Assembly (NCBI GenBank): GCA_035299765.1
Contig: DATGVZ010000101.1
Span: 7,153-71,152, forward strand
Reading direction: 5' to 3'
Source of the DNA: 20CM-2-65-7 sp035299765
Lineage (GTDB): Bacteria > Gemmatimonadota > Gemmatimonadetes > Gemmatimonadales > GWC2-71-9
DNA: 64,000 nucleotides
Below, piece after piece: positions 1-8,819 of the stretch. Below the pieces are notes generated by a model, which was given only the letters and a program-made list of their open reading frames with translations, did not search any database and was not told the origin of the DNA. The position numbers were made by a program, and so were the translations under genes. How positions within the stretch are numbered: position 1 is the first letter of the stretch; every line of letters starts with the position of its first letter.

Positions 1-927
1 GAACTTCTCGGCGGCGAGCCCTGAGTCGATCGCCGTCTCGAGTTTCTTGCGAGCTTTCTTCGTGTTCTTCTCGATGCCCGCCTGCAGCAGCATCTCGACG
101 CCGAGCGCGTACGTCACCTCGAGCAGATCGGTCGGCCCCTCGCCGCGCAGCGCCAAAATCGCCTCTTCGGTCTCGAGGACGTTGCCGCACGCGCGACCCA
201 ACGGCCGGTCCATGGCGGTGATGAGCGCGACGGTCGGACACCCGCGGTCCTCGCCCAGCGCGATCATCGTCTTCGCGAGCTCCAGTCCGCGGTCCACCTC
301 CGGCAGAAACGCGCCGCTGCCGTTCTTCACGTCGAGCACCAAGCCGTTCAGCCCTTCGGCCAGCTTCTTCGACATGATGCTCGCCGAGATCAGCGGAATC
401 GATTCGACAGTCGCCGTCACGTCGCGCAGCGCATACAGCTTGCGATCCGCCGGCGCGATCTCGGCGGTCTGGCCGATGAGCGCGCACCCCAGCTTCTGGA
501 CCTGCGCCTTCGCTTCGGCGAGAGAGAGATTGGTGCGAAAACCGGGAATCGCTTCGAGCTTGTCGAGCGTGCCGCCGGTGTGGCCGAGCCCGCGCCCGGA
601 CATCATGGGCACGGCGACGCCGCACGCGGCGACCAGCGGGCCGAGCACGAGCGACACCTTGTCGCCGACACCGCCGGTCGAATGCTTGTCGATGCGCGGC
701 GTCGCCCAGCCGTCGAACGAGAGGCGTTGCCCCGACGCGAGCATCGCGTCCGTCAGCGCCGCCAACTCCTGACGCTCGAGGCCGCGGAGAAACACGGCCA
801 TGAGCAGTGCGGCGATCTGATAATCGGGAATGCGATCCGCGGTGTATTCGGCGACGAGTGCGGACCATTCCTCGGGACTCAACGCCGCGCCGTCGCGCTT
901 GCGCTCGATCAGGGGTCCCACGATCAT
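1..927 (-). CDS. deoA: Pyrimidine-nucleoside (thymidine) phosphorylase, 3' end cut by window
   Basis: Phosphorolysis of thymidine/uridine to the free base and (deoxy)ribose-1-phosphate; cytoplasmic pyrimidine salvage. The frame is open from an ATG at 927 to the window edge, giving 309 of an expected 430 or so residues. The family signature is clear: KHSTGGVGDKVS at residues 81-92 (phosphate-binding loop), followed by the conserved GRGLGHTGGTLDKLE segment and the VKNGSGAF loop. The gene diverges from the TPR protein gene that starts 6 bases away at 934, so the two promoters must overlap each other's coding region. Thymidine kinase at 29.4 kb would be another salvage step, but it is not linked. 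DeoA and broader-specificity Pdp cannot be separated from sequence alone. Confidence 0.93.
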   Translation of the reverse strand, partial: MIVGPLIERKRDGAALSPEEWSALVAEYTADRIPDYQIAALLMAVFLRGLERQELAALTDAMLASGQRLSFDGWATPRIDKHSTGGVGDKVSLVLGPLVAACGVAVPMMSGRGLGHTGGTLDKLEAIPGFRTNLSLAEAKAQVQKLGCALIGQTAEIAPADRKLYALRDVTATVESIPLISASIMSKKLAEGLNGLVLDVKNGSGAFLPEVDRGLELAKTMIALGEDRGCPTVALITAMDRPLGRACGNVLETEEAILALRGEGPTDLLEVTYALGVEMLLQAGIEKNTKKARKKLETAIDSGLAAEKF

Positions 928-933
928 TGTTCG

Positions 934-1719
934 ATGCGCCTCTCTCTCGTTCTCATTGCGCCGCTCATCTGCGGCAGCCTCACCGCGCAGAGCGTCGCTC
1001 AACACGTTGCCGCGGGCGACAGCGCCGGCCTCATGCATCCCGACGTCCAGCTGCGCCATTACCAGGCGGCCCTCGCCATCGATTCGCTGAGCTATGAGGC
1101 GAACTGGAAGGCGGCGCGGGCGATCGCCGACGTTGCCAAACAAATACAGGGCAATGACGATTCCCTCAAGCACCGCCGCGATAGTCTTTACGCCGTCGGA
1201 CGCGTTTATGCCGAGCGCGCGGTTCGCGCCGATTCAACGCAGGCCGATGGCCATTACGCGGTCGCGATGGTCCTGGGCCGGCTGTCGCGCACCAAGGGCA
1301 GCAAGGAACGGGTGAAGTATGCCAAGATCATCTACGACGAAGCCACCCGCGCCGTCCAGATCAAACCCAATCACAACTTCGCGCATCACGTGCTCGGCGC
1401 CTGGAATGCCGAGGTGGAGCGACTCTCCGGCTTCCAACGATTCTTCGCGAAGGCGCTCTTCGGCGGCGGATTCATGTCGAAGGCCAATTGGGACGACGCG
1501 GTGGCGCACCTGGAGCGCGCGGTCGCGATCCGTCCCGATTGGATCTTTCACCGTCTGGAGCTGGCGCAGATTTACACCGACGTCGGCGCGTATTCCAAGG
1601 CGCGGGAGCAGCTCATGGCCATTCCCGCGCTCCCCACTCAGGATGTGCTCGACCCGCAGTACCGGCGCGAGGCCGCCGACTTGCTCGAAAAAATCAAGAA
1701 CGAGAAAGACCAGACGTGA
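934..1719 (+). CDS. Secreted TPR-repeat protein
   Basis: A 261-residue protein beginning with a signal peptide (MRLSLVLIAPLICGSLTAQS), so probably periplasmic. The rest is helical and rich in tetratricopeptide-like units (for example the YQAALAIDSLSYEANWKAARA stretch and the C-terminal EQLMAIPAL region), consistent with a protein-protein scaffold. The ATG at 934 was chosen because it gives the signal peptide directly; an upstream open frame overlaps the divergent phosphorylase gene. The stop overlaps the GTG start of the next gene (GTGA), so it is probably co-translated with the GAF protein and LigA. Specific role unknown. Confidence 0.8.
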   Translation: MRLSLVLIAPLICGSLTAQSVAQHVAAGDSAGLMHPDVQLRHYQAALAIDSLSYEANWKAARAIADVAKQIQGNDDSLKHRRDSLYAVGRVYAERAVRADSTQADGHYAVAMVLGRLSRTKGSKERVKYAKIIYDEATRAVQIKPNHNFAHHVLGAWNAEVERLSGFQRFFAKALFGGGFMSKANWDDAVAHLERAVAIRPDWIFHRLELAQIYTDVGAYSKAREQLMAIPALPTQDVLDPQYRREAADLLEKIKNEKDQT

Positions 1720-2501
1720 CGATCAACTCGGCTCTCACCCACGCGGAAGCAGAACGGCTCGCCGCGCGGATCGCCGAGCTCGAGCACGAGCGCAAGCACC
1801 TCCTCGCCGTCATCGAGATCCTGAAGGAAGCCTCCAGTTCTTTGCATTTCATTGACATTCTCCAGTCAATCGCGCGCAAGCTGGGCGAGTCGTTCGGCCT
1901 GGACCGCTGCTCGATCTTCCTCGGCGAAAAGGGGGGCCGCTCCGTGCGCCTCGTCGCCTCGTACGAAGATCCCACGATCCGCAACTACGTCGTCGATTTG
2001 GAGCGCTATCCGGAGCTGAAGCGCGCGATGCAGAGCGGCGAGACCGTGTTCATTCCCGACGCCGCCAACGACCCGTCGCTGCGGCACGTGAAAGGCGAGC
2101 TGATCAATCGGCGCGTGAAGTCGATCACCGTCGTGCCGATCACATGGCGGTCGGTCGCGATCGGCGCGATTTTCCTGCGGACCTATCGCGACGGCCCGAC
2201 GTTCTCCGATGCCGACGTCCGCTTCGTCCAGGTCGTGGCCTCGCTCACCGCGCAGAGCCTCCGCAACGCCCACCGCTACGAGCGCCTGGCCGCCCGGCAG
2301 CACGAGACGGGTGAGCACCTCCGCAGCATGGAGCTCGAGCGCGTGGCATTGCTCGCCTTTTTCCGGCGTTTGCTCGACGCGTTCGGGCAACGGGAAGGCG
2401 CTTGGGGCGAGACCCAACTACCCAAAGCCAGCGCCGACGAGCTGGACCGCCTGGTCAGCGTGGCGATGGCGGTCATCCAAGAGGAAGCCAAGGGGCGGTG
2501 A
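1716..2501 (+). CDS. GAF-domain protein
   Basis: A 261-residue soluble protein. Residues 1-35 form a coiled coil (EAERLAARIAELEHERKHLL). A GAF domain follows at roughly residues 40-190, with the typical core SFGLDRCSIFLGEKGG and the returning strand VVPITWRSVAIGAIFL. The C-terminal 60 residues are helical. GAF domains bind small ligands or act as dimerisation and sensor modules. No output domain is attached, so this may be a stand-alone sensor or an adaptor. It starts at a GTG overlapping the TPR gene stop and ends in a GTGA overlap with ligA. Ligand unknown. Confidence 0.82.
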   Translation: MTINSALTHAEAERLAARIAELEHERKHLLAVIEILKEASSSLHFIDILQSIARKLGESFGLDRCSIFLGEKGGRSVRLVASYEDPTIRNYVVDLERYPELKRAMQSGETVFIPDAANDPSLRHVKGELINRRVKSITVVPITWRSVAIGAIFLRTYRDGPTFSDADVRFVQVVASLTAQSLRNAHRYERLAARQHETGEHLRSMELERVALLAFFRRLLDAFGQREGAWGETQLPKASADELDRLVSVAMAVIQEEAKGR

Positions 2502-4507
2502 AGAAGGCGGCGGCGCGCGCCGCCGAGCTGCGGCGGATTCTCGAGCGGGCGAACCACGCGTATTACCTCCTTGACAAGCCGGAAATGTCGGACGCCGAGT
2601 ACGACCGGCTGTTCCGCGAGCTGCAGAGTCTCGAGACCGCGCATCCCGATCTCCGCACACCCGACTCGCCGACCCTGCGCGTGGGCGGCGCGCCCGCGAC
2701 TGCCTTCCGCAAACACCGCCACCTCGTGCCGATGCTGTCGCTGGCGAATGCCTTCACCGAAGCCGAGCTCGAGGAGTGGGAGGAGCGCAACGCGCGCCTG
2801 GTGCCGGAGGTAAAGGCGGCGGGCTACACGTTGGAAGTGAAGATCGACGGCGCCGCCGTGAGCCTCACGTACGAAGACGGCCTGCTGGTCACCGGTGTCA
2901 CGCGCGGCAACGGCGTGGAAGGCGAAGACGTGACGGCCAATCTCCGCACCGTGCTCGATCTGCCGCTGCGCCTGCGGGGCAAAGGCTGGCCCAAGAAAAT
3001 GGAAGTGCGGGGCGAGGTCTACCTGCCCAAGAGCCAGTTCGTCAAGGTCAACCGCGATCGCGAAAAAGCCGGTGAGCCGCCGTTCGCCAATCCGCGCAAC
3101 GCCGCGGCCGGCGCGTTACGCCAGCTCGATCCGCGAATTACGCGGGCGCGCGGCCTGCGCGTCTTCACATTCCAAATCGAAGCGCCCGGTCAGAAGCTCA
3201 GCTTCGAGTCGCAACACGAGCTGCTGGAGACGATGCCCGAATGGGGACTGCCCGTGGAGCCGCATCATGCTCGCGCGGCCGACCTCGCGGCCGCACACTT
3301 GGGCGTCGCGAAGCTGCAGGCGCTCTTGCCGAAGCTCGATTACGGCGCGGACGGCGTCGCCGTGAAGGTCGACCTTCGGTCGCTGTACGCCGAGCTGGGC
3401 ACGATCGGGAATCGGGAGCCGCGCTGGTCGATCGCTCGCAAGTTCGCGCCCGAAGTCCAGGTGACGAAGCTGCTCGAGATCCGCATCAACGTCGGTCGCA
3501 CGGGGGCGCTCAATCCCTACGCCGTGCTCGAGCCGGTCGAGATCGGCGGCGTCACGGTTTCCAACGCCACGCTGCACAACGGCGACCTGATCGCCGCCAA
3601 GGATATTCGCGTCGGCGACTGGGTCGAGGTGACACGGGCAGGAGAAGTGATCCCGCAAATTCTGGGGCCGGCGGCCGGCCGGCCCCGGGGCGAGAAGAAG
3701 TTTCGCATGCCGGAGCGCTGCCCGAGCTGCAACTCGCAGGTCGAGCATCCGCAAGACGAGGTGATGACCTTCTGTCCCAACATCTCGTGCCCGGCGCGGA
3801 TTCACGAAGGCATCGTTCACTTCGCGGGCCGGGGCGCGATGGACATTCGCGGGCTTGGCTACGAGCGCGTGCGCGCGCTGCTCGACGCGAAACGCATCGC
3901 CGACGTCGCCGACTTGTACGAGCTGACGCCGTTGCAGCTGATGACGCTCGAAGGCTTTGCCGAGAAGTCGGCTCAGCAGCTCGTCGACAGCATCGCCGCG
4001 TCCAAAGAGCAGCCGCTCTCGGCGCTGCTCTTCGCGCTCGGGATCCGCCACGTCGGCGCGCAGGGCGCGAAGTTGCTGGCTCGGCACTTCGGCACGATGA
4101 AGGCGTTGTCGCAAGGCTCAGCCGCCGAGATCGGCGAGGTCCGGGGCATGGGCCCGGCGATCACGGAAGCGGTCGCGGGCTTTTTCGCGGAGCCGCGCAA
4201 CCGCACGCTCGTCGAACGCCTGGAGAGGCTCGGACTCACGATGAAGGAAACCGCGACGGCCACGGGGCCGCGGCCGCTTGCCGATCGGACATTCGTCGTG
4301 ACCGGAACCCTGCCGACACTTTCCCGCCAGCAGGCCCGCGACCTGATCGAAGGCGCCGGGGGACATGTTTCCGACAGTCTTACGAAGAAAACGACTGCGC
4401 TGGTCGTCGGCGCCGATCCCGGATCGAAGCTCGACAAGGCCAAAGCCCTCGGCGTCGAGCAAATCGACGAAGCCGAACTCTTGCGCCGCGCGAAGCCCGA
4501 ACCATAA
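2498..4507 (+). CDS. ligA: NAD-dependent DNA ligase
   Basis: Seals 5'-phosphate/3'-hydroxyl nicks in replication and repair, using NAD+ as AMP donor. The 669-residue length is normal. The adenylated lysine lies in EVKIDG (K115, the same number as in E. coli LigA). Then come the OB fold, the four-cysteine zinc finger (C408, C411 in CPSC, then CPNISC), the helix-hairpin-helix region (for example GFAEKSAQQLVDSI), and a C-terminal BRCT domain from about residue 590 (TFVVTGTLPTLSRQQARDLI). The GTG start at 2498 overlaps the preceding stop and yields exactly the family N-terminus; longer in-frame starts would run through the GAF gene. This is probably the essential replicative ligase. Confidence 0.97.
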   Translation: MKKAAARAAELRRILERANHAYYLLDKPEMSDAEYDRLFRELQSLETAHPDLRTPDSPTLRVGGAPATAFRKHRHLVPMLSLANAFTEAELEEWEERNARLVPEVKAAGYTLEVKIDGAAVSLTYEDGLLVTGVTRGNGVEGEDVTANLRTVLDLPLRLRGKGWPKKMEVRGEVYLPKSQFVKVNRDREKAGEPPFANPRNAAAGALRQLDPRITRARGLRVFTFQIEAPGQKLSFESQHELLETMPEWGLPVEPHHARAADLAAAHLGVAKLQALLPKLDYGADGVAVKVDLRSLYAELGTIGNREPRWSIARKFAPEVQVTKLLEIRINVGRTGALNPYAVLEPVEIGGVTVSNATLHNGDLIAAKDIRVGDWVEVTRAGEVIPQILGPAAGRPRGEKKFRMPERCPSCNSQVEHPQDEVMTFCPNISCPARIHEGIVHFAGRGAMDIRGLGYERVRALLDAKRIADVADLYELTPLQLMTLEGFAEKSAQQLVDSIAASKEQPLSALLFALGIRHVGAQGAKLLARHFGTMKALSQGSAAEIGEVRGMGPAITEAVAGFFAEPRNRTLVERLERLGLTMKETATATGPRPLADRTFVVTGTLPTLSRQQARDLIEGAGGHVSDSLTKKTTALVVGADPGSKLDKAKALGVEQIDEAELLRRAKPEP

Positions 4508-4520
4508 GTTGGCGTGCGAT

Positions 4521-5054
4521 ATGACCTCCTTCGATCTCGCCATTGGGCGCGGCACACTGCGCCAGCTGCACGCCAGCCTCGCGAATCACGCCCCCGACCA
4601 GGCCGTCACGATCCTTCAAGAAGCCGGCTACGCGGCGGGCGAGGCGATCTACACGGCGTTTGCGAGCTGGCTGCCTGAGCGCACCGGCGTCGATAGTCCC
4701 GGCAACCTCGACGCCGCGCTGCTCGCCGAGACGCTGTCGGACTTTTTCACGAGTGGCGGATGGGGGACGGTGACGATGAGCCCGGTGGGGACTGGAGCTC
4801 TGGCCATCGACTCGAACGATTGGGCGGAAGCAGAGCCGAGCAGCGCGCCATCCCCGATGTGTTTTTTCACGGCGGGAATGCTGGCGGATTTTCTGGGACG
4901 GCTGTCGGAGGAGACCGTCGCTGTCATGGAAGTCGAGTGCCGCAGCCGCGGCGATGCGCGCTGCCGCTTTCTGTCAGCGACACCGGAGGTTTTGGAGAAG
5001 GTCTACAACGAGATGACGGCGGGGCGAAGCTACGCGGAGGCTCTCGGCGGTTAA
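4521..5054 (+). CDS. V4R (4-vinyl reductase) domain protein
   Basis: A 177-residue single-domain protein. The C-terminal half has the V4R hallmarks: a Gly-rich turn before FFTAGMLADFLGRLSEETVA, and the paired-cysteine motif ECRSRGDARCRF. V4R domains bind small hydrophobic ligands and occur in the bacteriochlorophyll-related protein BchJ and in sensors of aromatic compounds. Nothing around it points to pigment synthesis, so an unknown ligand-binding role is safer. It starts 13 bases after ligA. Its TAA stop overlaps, on the opposite strand, the TAA stop of the convergent tldE gene. Confidence 0.8.
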   Translation: MTSFDLAIGRGTLRQLHASLANHAPDQAVTILQEAGYAAGEAIYTAFASWLPERTGVDSPGNLDAALLAETLSDFFTSGGWGTVTMSPVGTGALAIDSNDWAEAEPSSAPSPMCFFTAGMLADFLGRLSEETVAVMEVECRSRGDARCRFLSATPEVLEKVYNEMTAGRSYAEALGG

Positions 5055-6406
5055 CGGCGCGCGACGCTAACCCCCTCCAGCAGCAACGACGGCGACCAGC
5101 GCGAACCCAACCAGCGCCCGTCCGTCCCCACTCCCCCAATGCGTTTGAGCAAATCGTAGGCGTTGCCGGCGACGGCCGCGTCTTTCACCCGGCCGGTCAC
5201 CTCGCCGCGTTGAACGCGATAGGCGAGGCCAACGGGATGACTGAACGCGCCGCTGATCACGTTGCCCTGCCCCACGCCGATCAGATCGTCCACGATCAAT
5301 CCGTCGTCGATGTCGGCGATTAGACCGCCGCCCAAGATGGAAGGGGGCGCAGCATACTGCGCCCCTACATGCCTACTATGCGCGCCGTCCCCGATGCGAA
5401 ACAGAACATTCGTGTACCCGATGTGCGGTTTGCCGAATATCCCACGTCTGCCGTTGCCGGTGCTCTGGGTCTTCGCGCGCGCGGCGGTCTCGAGGTCGTA
5501 CACGAACCGTCCGACGGCGCCGCGTTCGACGAGCCCCGTGGCCCGCGAGGGGACGCACTCGTCGTCGACAGGCCGCGACGCAGGCCGGCCGGGCGTGAGC
5601 GGATCGTCGATGATCGACAGCCGCTCATCGAACATCACCGCTCCGACTTTGTCGGCGAGCGGTGAGCTTCCCTGAAGCACCGTTTTTCCCGACAGCGCCT
5701 GCTCTAACGGCAGCACGACCGCCGCGAGCCCCGCGGGAGTGAATACGACGGGCAGCGACCCGTCGGGTGGCGTCACGACGGTCAGCGCCGCCGAGAGACG
5801 CGTTTCGATCGAGCGGACCAGCGCCTCGAGATCGGCGTCAGTCGGCATGTCCGCGCCGACGTACTGATCGTAAACCATCAGCACGTCGTCCCCGGCAATC
5901 CGCGTGACGTCCGCCGTCACCGCGATGCCGGTGCCGCGGTATTCGCCGCGCGCGCCCGCCGTGTTTCCGACCGCCGTTTCGTCGACTTCGCGCTCGACGG
6001 AGACGTTGATCTGACAGTCGGGCCGGGCCAACCGTTCGACGAGCATGCGCCCCAGCGCGATCAGATCATCGAGTGACGCGTTCGCGGTTCGATCGAAGTA
6101 CGTGGGAATCGGCGGCAGCGAGGCTGCCCCTGCTTTCGGAAAGGCCAGATCGACGACTTCCCCGAGCTCGGCCGACGCCCGCGCGCGCTCGAGCAGCGCC
6201 TCGGGATCCGGCTGCGCCGCCGTCGTGCCCGCGACACCCATCCGGCCTTTCGACAGCACGCGGACGTTGAGTCCCGCTTCTTCTGAAATACCGGCTGCCT
6301 TGAGTCGTCCCGACTCGAAGGCGACCGCGGTCTGCTCCTCACGCCGCCACAGGGCGTCCGCGCCGTCGACCCTGCGGCGCGCCGTCTCAAGCAGACGATC
6401 GATCAT
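5051..6406 (-). CDS. pmbA: TldE/PmbA family protease subunit
   Basis: A 451-residue member of the PmbA/TldD family. In known cases TldE lacks metal ligands and pairs with zinc protease TldD to cleave unfolded or post-translationally modified peptides. It carries the family ends (residues FDERLSIIDDPL, DIDDGLIVDDLIGVGQGN, FSHPVGLAYRVQRGEVTGRV). The ATG overlaps the tldD stop (ATGA), so the pair is translationally coupled. Around residues 335-358 there is an extra segment (GDGAHSRHVGAQYAAPPSI) between conserved blocks. It coincides with a palindromic DNA repeat inserted in frame. Whether the loop affects function cannot be judged from sequence. Confidence 0.9.
   Translation of the reverse strand: MIDRLLETARRRVDGADALWRREEQTAVAFESGRLKAAGISEEAGLNVRVLSKGRMGVAGTTAAQPDPEALLERARASAELGEVVDLAFPKAGAASLPPIPTYFDRTANASLDDLIALGRMLVERLARPDCQINVSVEREVDETAVGNTAGARGEYRGTGIAVTADVTRIAGDDVLMVYDQYVGADMPTDADLEALVRSIETRLSAALTVVTPPDGSLPVVFTPAGLAAVVLPLEQALSGKTVLQGSSPLADKVGAVMFDERLSIIDDPLTPGRPASRPVDDECVPSRATGLVERGAVGRFVYDLETAARAKTQSTGNGRRGIFGKPHIGYTNVLFRIGDGAHSRHVGAQYAAPPSILGGGLIADIDDGLIVDDLIGVGQGNVISGAFSHPVGLAYRVQRGEVTGRVKDAAVAGNAYDLLKRIGGVGTDGRWLGSRWSPSLLLEGVSVARR
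5342..5368. repeat. In-frame palindromic repeat inside tldE (copy 1)
   Basis: Arms GGGGCGCAG and CTGCGCCCC flank the tetranucleotide CATA, followed by TAC. The same element, as an exact palindrome with core CATG, lies between the E2 and E3 genes at 61369-61396. The copy adds about nine codons (VGAQYAAPP on the coding strand) in a variable loop of TldE without breaking the frame. Confidence 0.8.
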
Positions 6407-7782
6407 ACGTCGCCGCCGATCAGCGCTTCTTCAATGCGCACGTGCGGCGCCCCTTCGGTGACCGGCAACGGGAACTGCCCGCCCTTCCCACAACCGCCGC
6501 CCATCTGATTCCAGGTGAAGTCGCCGGCGATGTGATCGATGCGGTCGAGCGTCTGAAACAGATTTCCCGCGAGCACGACGTCCTTGACGAGCTCGGCCAC
6601 CTGACCGTCGCGGATCATGTGGCCCCAGCCGGCCGTGAACGAAAAGTTCTCGAGCATCGTCTGACCGCCGAATGCCCCGCACGCATACACACCGAGCTTG
6701 ATGTCGCGGATCAGATCGTTGAAGCCGACGCCCGCCTTTCCGGGCGCGATGTACGTGTTCGTCATGCGCACGATCGGCGGATGGCGGAAGGAAATGGCGC
6801 GCGCGTTGCCGGTCGGCCGTTCGCCGAGTTTCGCCGCCGTCTCGCGGGAGTGGAGGCGCCCGACGAGGGTGCCTTCGCGGATGAGCGGTGTGTCCTGCGT
6901 CGGCGTTCCTTCGTCGTCGAACGGGAGTGTCCCGCGCAGCCCGGCGGCCGCGCCGTTGTCACCCGCGTTCAGGACCGGCTTCCCGAACCGACGGCCCAAG
7001 GTCATCATCTCGCGCGCCTGCGGGTTTTCATATACAAAGTCGGCCTCCGACAGATGGCCGAACGCCTCGTGAATGAACACGCCCGCCAGCTCGTTATCGA
7101 GAATCACCGGATAGGCGCCGCCACGCACGCGCGGCGCATCGAGGAGGTCAACCGCCCGCTGTGCGACCACGCGGAAACGCTCCTCGAATCCCTGCACGCT
7201 GCGCCAGCCTTTGCGCAGGCCGATCGACTCGAGCCCCTTCTCGATCGTGCCATTGCGGCGCCCGATCGCGGTGCCGGAGACGACGACCTCGGGTCTCAGC
7301 TGATACAGCGCCGCTCCCTCGGAATTGACGTACCACACTTCCGAGACTTCATCCCGATAACTCGCCTGCGTGTCGACTATGGACTTCGAGACGGCGAGCA
7401 TCGCCCCGTTGTAGGCCTCGAGGAGCTTCTTCTTGTCGCCGAGCGCGATGCCGCGCACGTCGCCGTCGAGGTCGAGCTTGGCGTCGGCAACCACGGGCGT
7501 CGTGTCAGCCAGACGAATCGGCTCTTCCATCCGGACGGCGCGTGACAGCTCGTAGGCGCGGCTGACCATCGCGGGCAGCTCGTCGAGCGACGTGAAGGAG
7601 GCGATTCCCCAACCGCATCCCCTGTTCAGCACCCGCACAAACCCACCCTGGTCTTCACTGACCGTCGCGGTCTCGAGCCGACGGCCACGGAAGGCGACGG
7701 CGGAGCTCCAGGTTCGTTCGACGCGAATTTCGGTGTAGTCGGCGCGGGACTGCTTCACTGCGGTGGCGAGACGATCTTTCAA
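6403..7782 (-). CDS. tldD: TldD zinc metalloprotease subunit
   Basis: Catalytic partner of TldE, 459 residues. The zinc-binding HExxxH motif is present as HEAFGH at about residue 237, within the conserved ELAGVFIHEAFGHLSEAD block. Other family landmarks are the MRMTNTYIAPG-type loop (VRMTNTYIAPGK), GVYACGAFGGQTM, and the C-terminal MGGGCGKGGQFPLPVTEG. The TTG start at 7782 was chosen because it overlaps the stop of the upstream phosphoribosyltransferase gene (TTGA) and gives the family length. Longer in-frame starts run through that gene. Known roles of TldD/E are maturation of modified peptides and antitoxin degradation; the substrate here is unknown and no modified-peptide cluster is visible nearby. 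Confidence 0.93.
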   Translation of the reverse strand: MKDRLATAVKQSRADYTEIRVERTWSSAVAFRGRRLETATVSEDQGGFVRVLNRGCGWGIASFTSLDELPAMVSRAYELSRAVRMEEPIRLADTTPVVADAKLDLDGDVRGIALGDKKKLLEAYNGAMLAVSKSIVDTQASYRDEVSEVWYVNSEGAALYQLRPEVVVSGTAIGRRNGTIEKGLESIGLRKGWRSVQGFEERFRVVAQRAVDLLDAPRVRGGAYPVILDNELAGVFIHEAFGHLSEADFVYENPQAREMMTLGRRFGKPVLNAGDNGAAAGLRGTLPFDDEGTPTQDTPLIREGTLVGRLHSRETAAKLGERPTGNARAISFRHPPIVRMTNTYIAPGKAGVGFNDLIRDIKLGVYACGAFGGQTMLENFSFTAGWGHMIRDGQVAELVKDVVLAGNLFQTLDRIDHIAGDFTWNQMGGGCGKGGQFPLPVTEGAPHVRIEEALIGGDV

Positions 7783-8300
7783 CGGGGGGGGCCTTCCTTC
7801 AGTTTTTCGCGGTAGTCGGGGCGGACGACGATTTCGCCATTGACGATGACTTCGAGATCCCACGGAAGAATGATGAAGTTCTCGTTCTCGAGGGCGAAGA
7901 AATCGGGGCGGTAGGCACCCGTCTTGAATGAGACGGCAGTCTTGACCGCAGCGGGCTTCAGGTCGCGAACGGCGGCAAGCACGAGCTTCATCGTGCTGCC
8001 GGACTCGCACGTCTCATCGACGATCAGCACGCGCTTGCCGGTCACGAGGCGCGGCGGCCCCGCGATCACCGCGCCCCCCGGGGTAATGGCGATGGACGCG
8101 AAATCACGCTGCAGAATGCTCGCCACGACGGCACCGGGAATGACGCCTGCTTTGGCGATGCCGATCACCACCTCCGGGTCATACTCCCGGAACACCTTCA
8201 AGGCGAGGACGCGGCAGAGCTCACCAAAAAACGGCCAATCGACCTGGAGGACACCACGAGGGGTCTTGCTGCGAGAGCGCGAACCGGCGAATTGAGCCAT
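7779..8300 (-). CDS. Phosphoribosyltransferase family protein
   Basis: A 173-residue type I phosphoribosyltransferase. The PRPP-binding loop is KRVLIVDETCESGSTM (hydrophobics, two acidic residues, then the small-residue loop), preceded by an IGIAKAGVIPGA segment typical of xanthine/hypoxanthine transferases. The C-terminal WDLEVIVNGEIVVRPDYREK part resembles archaeal and XPRT-like homologues. It probably handles a purine base or is a regulatory relative; the substrate cannot be assigned. A G8 run at 7784-7791 encodes the Pro-rich C-terminus right next to the tldD start. It is divergent from the TPR gene starting at 8352. Confidence 0.8.
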   Translation of the reverse strand: MAQFAGSRSRSKTPRGVLQVDWPFFGELCRVLALKVFREYDPEVVIGIAKAGVIPGAVVASILQRDFASIAITPGGAVIAGPPRLVTGKRVLIVDETCESGSTMKLVLAAVRDLKPAAVKTAVSFKTGAYRPDFFALENENFIILPWDLEVIVNGEIVVRPDYREKLKEGPPR

Positions 8301-8351
8301 CGCGCGGAAGCTACATTGCGAACGTCAGCAGCCGCAAGCTATTTTCGGCCC

Positions 8352-8819
8352 ATGAGTTTCTGGCGCCGCTTGTTCGGTGGGGGCGGCTCATCCGGCGACG
8401 ATCTGAAACCACAGCGTCTCGATTATCTCAACGAGGCGTTAGCCCTGGAACGTCAGGGTGATTATGACGCGGCGCTGACGTCGTATCGATTGGCGCTGCG
8501 CGATCACCCCAACGACGCGCGCATCCTCCAGAACATGGCGATCGCGTTCACCAAGACGCGCCGCTTCGACGAAGCGATTCGTCACTATCGGCGCGCGCTC
8601 GAGCTCGACAGCTCGCTCGCCGGTGCCCACTACGGCCTCGCGTTTCTGCTCCTGCAGCGGGGCGACCCCGATGGCGCCGCGCAGCATCTGAAGACGTTCC
8701 TCGCGCATCCGCCCAGAGGACCAGACGCGCAAAAGTGGATCGAGCATGCCAACCAGGCGTTGCAGGATCTCGGGACCGCCTCGTCCGGCGCGCCGGAGGA
8801 GAGGACGGGAAGCCGCTGA
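8352..8819 (+). CDS. TPR-repeat protein
   Basis: A 155-residue protein containing about three tetratricopeptide repeats: LDYLNEALALERQGDYDAAL, AIAFTKTRRFDEAIRHYRRA and AHYGLAFLLLQRGDPDGAA. The N-terminus MSFWRRLFGGGG is amphipathic and lacks a clear signal peptide. TPR proteins act as scaffolds; no partner is evident. The stop codon TGA overlaps the likely CTG start of the following lipoprotein gene, and the three genes to 11340 form a coupled run. Confidence 0.82.
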   Translation: MSFWRRLFGGGGSSGDDLKPQRLDYLNEALALERQGDYDAALTSYRLALRDHPNDARILQNMAIAFTKTRRFDEAIRHYRRALELDSSLAGAHYGLAFLLLQRGDPDGAAQHLKTFLAHPPRGPDAQKWIEHANQALQDLGTASSGAPEERTGSR

